Shown here: one piece after another, positions 33,338 to 35,149 of the stretch | How positions within the stretch are numbered: position 1 is the stretch's first letter | How the letters are laid out: each line of letters begins with the position of its first letter | Assembly: GCA_003216255.1 (NCBI GenBank) | Contig: QCJD01000013.1 | Coordinates: forward strand, 1-35,149 | DNA length: 35,149 bases | DNA from: Pelagibacteraceae bacterium AG-404-N13 | Lineage (GTDB): Bacteria; Pseudomonadota; Alphaproteobacteria; Pelagibacterales; Pelagibacteraceae | Reading direction: 5' to 3' | The notes under the pieces: model-generated | Database searches by the model: none | The model's input: the letters and a program-made list of their open reading frames with translations, nothing else | What the model was told of the DNA's origin: nothing | Position numbers and translations under genes: made by a program

Positions 33338-34039
33338 ATGAATAAGCTATTATTACCACAAGATATCGTTGGGGGATCTTTTTGGTTGATATCTGTTGGA
33401 ATGATAGGTGCAGCTATATTCTTTTTTCTAGAGAGAAGGCGTTTATCAGAAAGATGGGGGACAGTGATGACGCTAGTAGGTGTTATCGCTCTAATGTCTT
33501 CTATTCATTATTTTTATGCAAAGAACTTATGGGTACTAAATGGACAAGCTCCAACTCAATTAAGATATATTGATTGGTTGCTAACTTTCCCTCTCACAAT
33601 CTTAACTTTCTATGTGATGTTAAGATCAGTATCGGAAGTGAAAAGAGGAATGTTTTGGAGATTATTGGTTGGTACTTTGGTGTGGGTTATAGCTCAACTT
33701 TTGGGAGCTTACGGCTACATGAGTGTCACTCTAGGATTCTTAGTAGGAATAGTTGGATGGCTTTATATCATTGGTGAACTTTACATGGGTGATGCAGGTC
33801 GAGCTAACTCTTCTTGTAATAATGAAAGTGTTCAAATGGCATTTTTTGCAAATAGACTAATTATAACAATAGGTTTTTCAATTTATCATATTGGTTATTT
33901 TATAGAACATTTGGCCGGAGGAGCTAACATTAATAGTCTTAACGTAATTTATAATTTAGCTGATTTTTTAAATAAAATAATTTTTGGAATGATAATTTAT
34001 AGTGCAGCAATACAAGATACTAAGAAAGGAGCTCAATAG
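33338..34039 (+). CDS. Proteorhodopsin paralog, flotillin-associated type (DTT motif)
   Basis: The 233 residues form seven helices (about 12-31, 41-61, 73-95, 106-125, 129-149, 165-190, 200-224) with no signal peptide, unlike typical proteorhodopsin. Offset by 18 from green proteorhodopsin: H57 (H75), R76 (R94), counterion D79 (D97), T83 (T101), tuning site T87 (105), T90 in place of donor E108, D209 (D227) and Schiff-base lysine K213 (K231). In helix F, W197 is F180 and P201 is H184, and R174 lies within the helix. The loss of donor and pocket residues argues against an efficient proton pump. A flotillin gene follows by 14 nt. AAGGA at 33322-33326 precedes the ATG. Confidence 0.93.
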   Translation: MNKLLLPQDIVGGSFWLISVGMIGAAIFFFLERRRLSERWGTVMTLVGVIALMSSIHYFYAKNLWVLNGQAPTQLRYIDWLLTFPLTILTFYVMLRSVSEVKRGMFWRLLVGTLVWVIAQLLGAYGYMSVTLGFLVGIVGWLYIIGELYMGDAGRANSSCNNESVQMAFFANRLIITIGFSIYHIGYFIEHLAGGANINSLNVIYNLADFLNKIIFGMIIYSAAIQDTKKGAQ

Positions 34040-34040
34040 G

Positions 34041-34046
34041 GGAGGT
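34041..34046 (+). promoter_or_regulatory. Strong ribosome binding site of the flotillin gene
   Basis: GGAGGT lies 7 nt before the ATG at 34054, directly after the rhodopsin stop. A near-ideal Shine-Dalgarno is uncommon in this window and implies that the flotillin is made from the shared rhodopsin transcript at good levels. Confidence 0.7.
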
Positions 34047-34053
34047 ATAATTT

Positions 34054-35149
34054 ATGACTAAAGGAGCAGATATAATAGCAGCAATAATTTTATTAGCGCT
34101 TGCAATAGCAATAATAGTTTATTTATTGCATTGGCTATACAGAAGATCTTCAAAAGAAGTTTCATTTGTAAGAACAGGAATGCTTGGAGAAAAAGTTGTT
34201 ATATCAGGAGGAGCATTTGTTTTACCTATAATTCACAACATTACTCAAGTTGGAATGAGAACATTGAGTATCACTATAAAAAGAGGTGGAGAAAAATCTT
34301 TGATTACTAAAGATAGAATGAGAGCAGAACTTGTAACAGAATTTTTTACAAAAGTTCCACCAGACCCAAGAGCAGTTTCTACAGCCGCTCAAACTTTAGG
34401 AAATAGAACCTTAGACCCAGAACATTTAAGGGAAGTAGTTCAAGGAAGATTTGCAGATGCTCTAGGAGAGGTTGCTGCCAAAATGACCTTAGATGAAATA
34501 CAAGAGAACAGAGGAGCATTTGTTAAACAAGTTGGAACGATAGCCAATGAATCAATAGGTCACACAGGATTAGCTTTAGAAACTGTTTCAATTATTTCTT
34601 TAGATCAGACACCAATTGAACAATTTAATCCTGCTAACACATTTGACTCACAAGGTTTAACCCAATTAACTGAACAGATAGAAAATAGAAAGAAAAAGAG
34701 AAATGATATTACCCAAGATACTAAAATCTCTATTGAAAATAAAAACTTAGAAACTGTTCAAAAAGAATTAGAGATTAAAAAAAATGAGGAATTCTCTAGG
34801 TACCAACAAGAAAGAGAAATTGCGATTCAAAAAGCAAATGAAAGAACAGAAACAATAAGACAAAAGGCCGAAAAAGAAAGACAAGCTGAAGAGGCTGAAA
34901 TTCAAAGTCAAGAAGCTATTGAGGTTGCAAAAATTTCCCAAAACCAAGTAATTGAAGTTGAAAGAAAACTTACAGAAACAAGATTAATAGAAGAAATAGA
35001 AAAAAGAAGAAAAGAACAAAATGCTCTTGAGCAAGACGCTGCACTAGATATTAGACAAAAAAATTTAGAAACAGAAATAAAAATTCTTAATTTAGATAAA
35101 GAAAGTGAGTATGCAAGACTAGAGAAGCAAAGATTAGTTGATACAAAAA
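34054..35149 (+). CDS. Flotillin/SPFH-family membrane scaffold, 3' end outside window
   Basis: The frame is open from the ATG at 34054 to the edge (365 codons). Residues 1-6 are short and polar, 7-28 form one transmembrane helix (IIAAIILLALAIAIIVYLL), then a basic stretch. The SPFH domain follows (about 36-205: VSFVRTGMLGEKVVISGGAF, FVLPIIHNITQV, EFFTKVPPDPRAVSTAAQTL). From about 215 on the sequence is a long Glu/Lys/Ala/Gln-rich coiled coil typical of flotillins (YqiK-like). Flotillins oligomerise under the inner membrane and organise microdomains. The pairing with the rhodopsin is the key context. The C-terminus is unseen. Confidence 0.9.
   Translation, partial: MTKGADIIAAIILLALAIAIIVYLLHWLYRRSSKEVSFVRTGMLGEKVVISGGAFVLPIIHNITQVGMRTLSITIKRGGEKSLITKDRMRAELVTEFFTKVPPDPRAVSTAAQTLGNRTLDPEHLREVVQGRFADALGEVAAKMTLDEIQENRGAFVKQVGTIANESIGHTGLALETVSIISLDQTPIEQFNPANTFDSQGLTQLTEQIENRKKKRNDITQDTKISIENKNLETVQKELEIKKNEEFSRYQQEREIAIQKANERTETIRQKAEKERQAEEAEIQSQEAIEVAKISQNQVIEVERKLTETRLIEEIEKRRKEQNALEQDAALDIRQKNLETEIKILNLDKESEYARLEKQRLVDTK

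Noticed and set aside
33338-34039. Ordinary proton-pumping proteorhodopsin
   Set aside because: The donor Glu is Thr (T90), helix F Trp and Pro are replaced, there is no signal peptide and a flotillin gene follows; the overall family is right but the classical pump label does not fit.
29032-34039. Recently acquired genomic island around the rhodopsin and oxygenase genes
   Set aside because: No integrase, tRNA, direct repeats or clear composition break; codon use looks like the rest of the window.

Overview
The window reads as part of a SAR11 (Pelagibacterales) genome or a very close relative. The base composition is extremely AT-rich, genes are packed end to end with 1-8 nt overlaps, and intergenic spaces are tiny. 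Gene content fits streamlined marine alphaproteobacteria: an IscR-led suf operon, type I glutamine synthetase, PEP carboxylase, several Fe(II)/2-oxoglutarate oxygenases, a peptide-type ABC importer and a proteorhodopsin-family gene. No tRNA, rRNA, CRISPR array, integrase or insertion sequence was seen.

Layout. (1) 1-539: 3'-truncated alpha/beta hydrolase on the minus strand. (2) 617-7069: an IscR-type operator and promoter, then iscR-sufB-sufC-sufD-sufS-sufU-sufT-like-sufA and a small unknown gene, the complete Fe-S assembly operon. (3) 7086-8492: glnA on the minus strand. (4) 8643-12406: YbaK-type editing protein, EamA transporter, PhyH-family oxygenase, aldehyde dehydrogenase. (5) 12478-16326: a decaying sugar-acid cluster with a 2-hydroxyacid dehydrogenase, the stub of a short-chain dehydrogenase, a ROK kinase without its zinc motif, an FAH-family hydrolase broken by one extra A, and an SMP-30 lactonase. 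(6) 16320-20303: ppc, ccdA-like gene, azoreductase-like flavoprotein. (7) 20300-23025: gamma-butyrobetaine-hydroxylase-like oxygenase (minus), then an IMPase/histidinol-phosphatase-like gene and a class I glutamine amidotransferase (plus). (8) 23077-29035: family 5 binding protein, a 30-nt perfect palindrome, two permeases, a fused double ATPase, an AhpD-like protein and a DUF952 protein. (9) 33101-29032 (minus): a compact operon of ParA, hotdog thioesterase (betainyl-CoA type?), TauD-type oxygenase, PhnZ/TmpB-type HD diiron oxygenase and a choline-dehydrogenase-like GMC enzyme. (10) 33338-35149: a divergent proteorhodopsin paralog followed by a flotillin (SPFH) gene that runs off the window.

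Most interesting region: the rhodopsin-flotillin pair. The rhodopsin keeps the Schiff-base lysine and the counterion aspartate, but the proton-donor Glu is Thr (DTT motif), and two near-invariant retinal-pocket residues of helix F are changed (Trp to Phe, Pro to His). This matches what I remember of flotillin-associated rhodopsins (FArhodopsins), described from single-cell genomes but without an established function. The second point of interest is the minus-strand operon next to it. An HD oxygenase with every PhnZ ligand in register sits beside a TauD-type hydroxylase and quaternary-amine-type enzymes, which suggests oxidative breakdown of a phosphonate or trimethylammonium compound.
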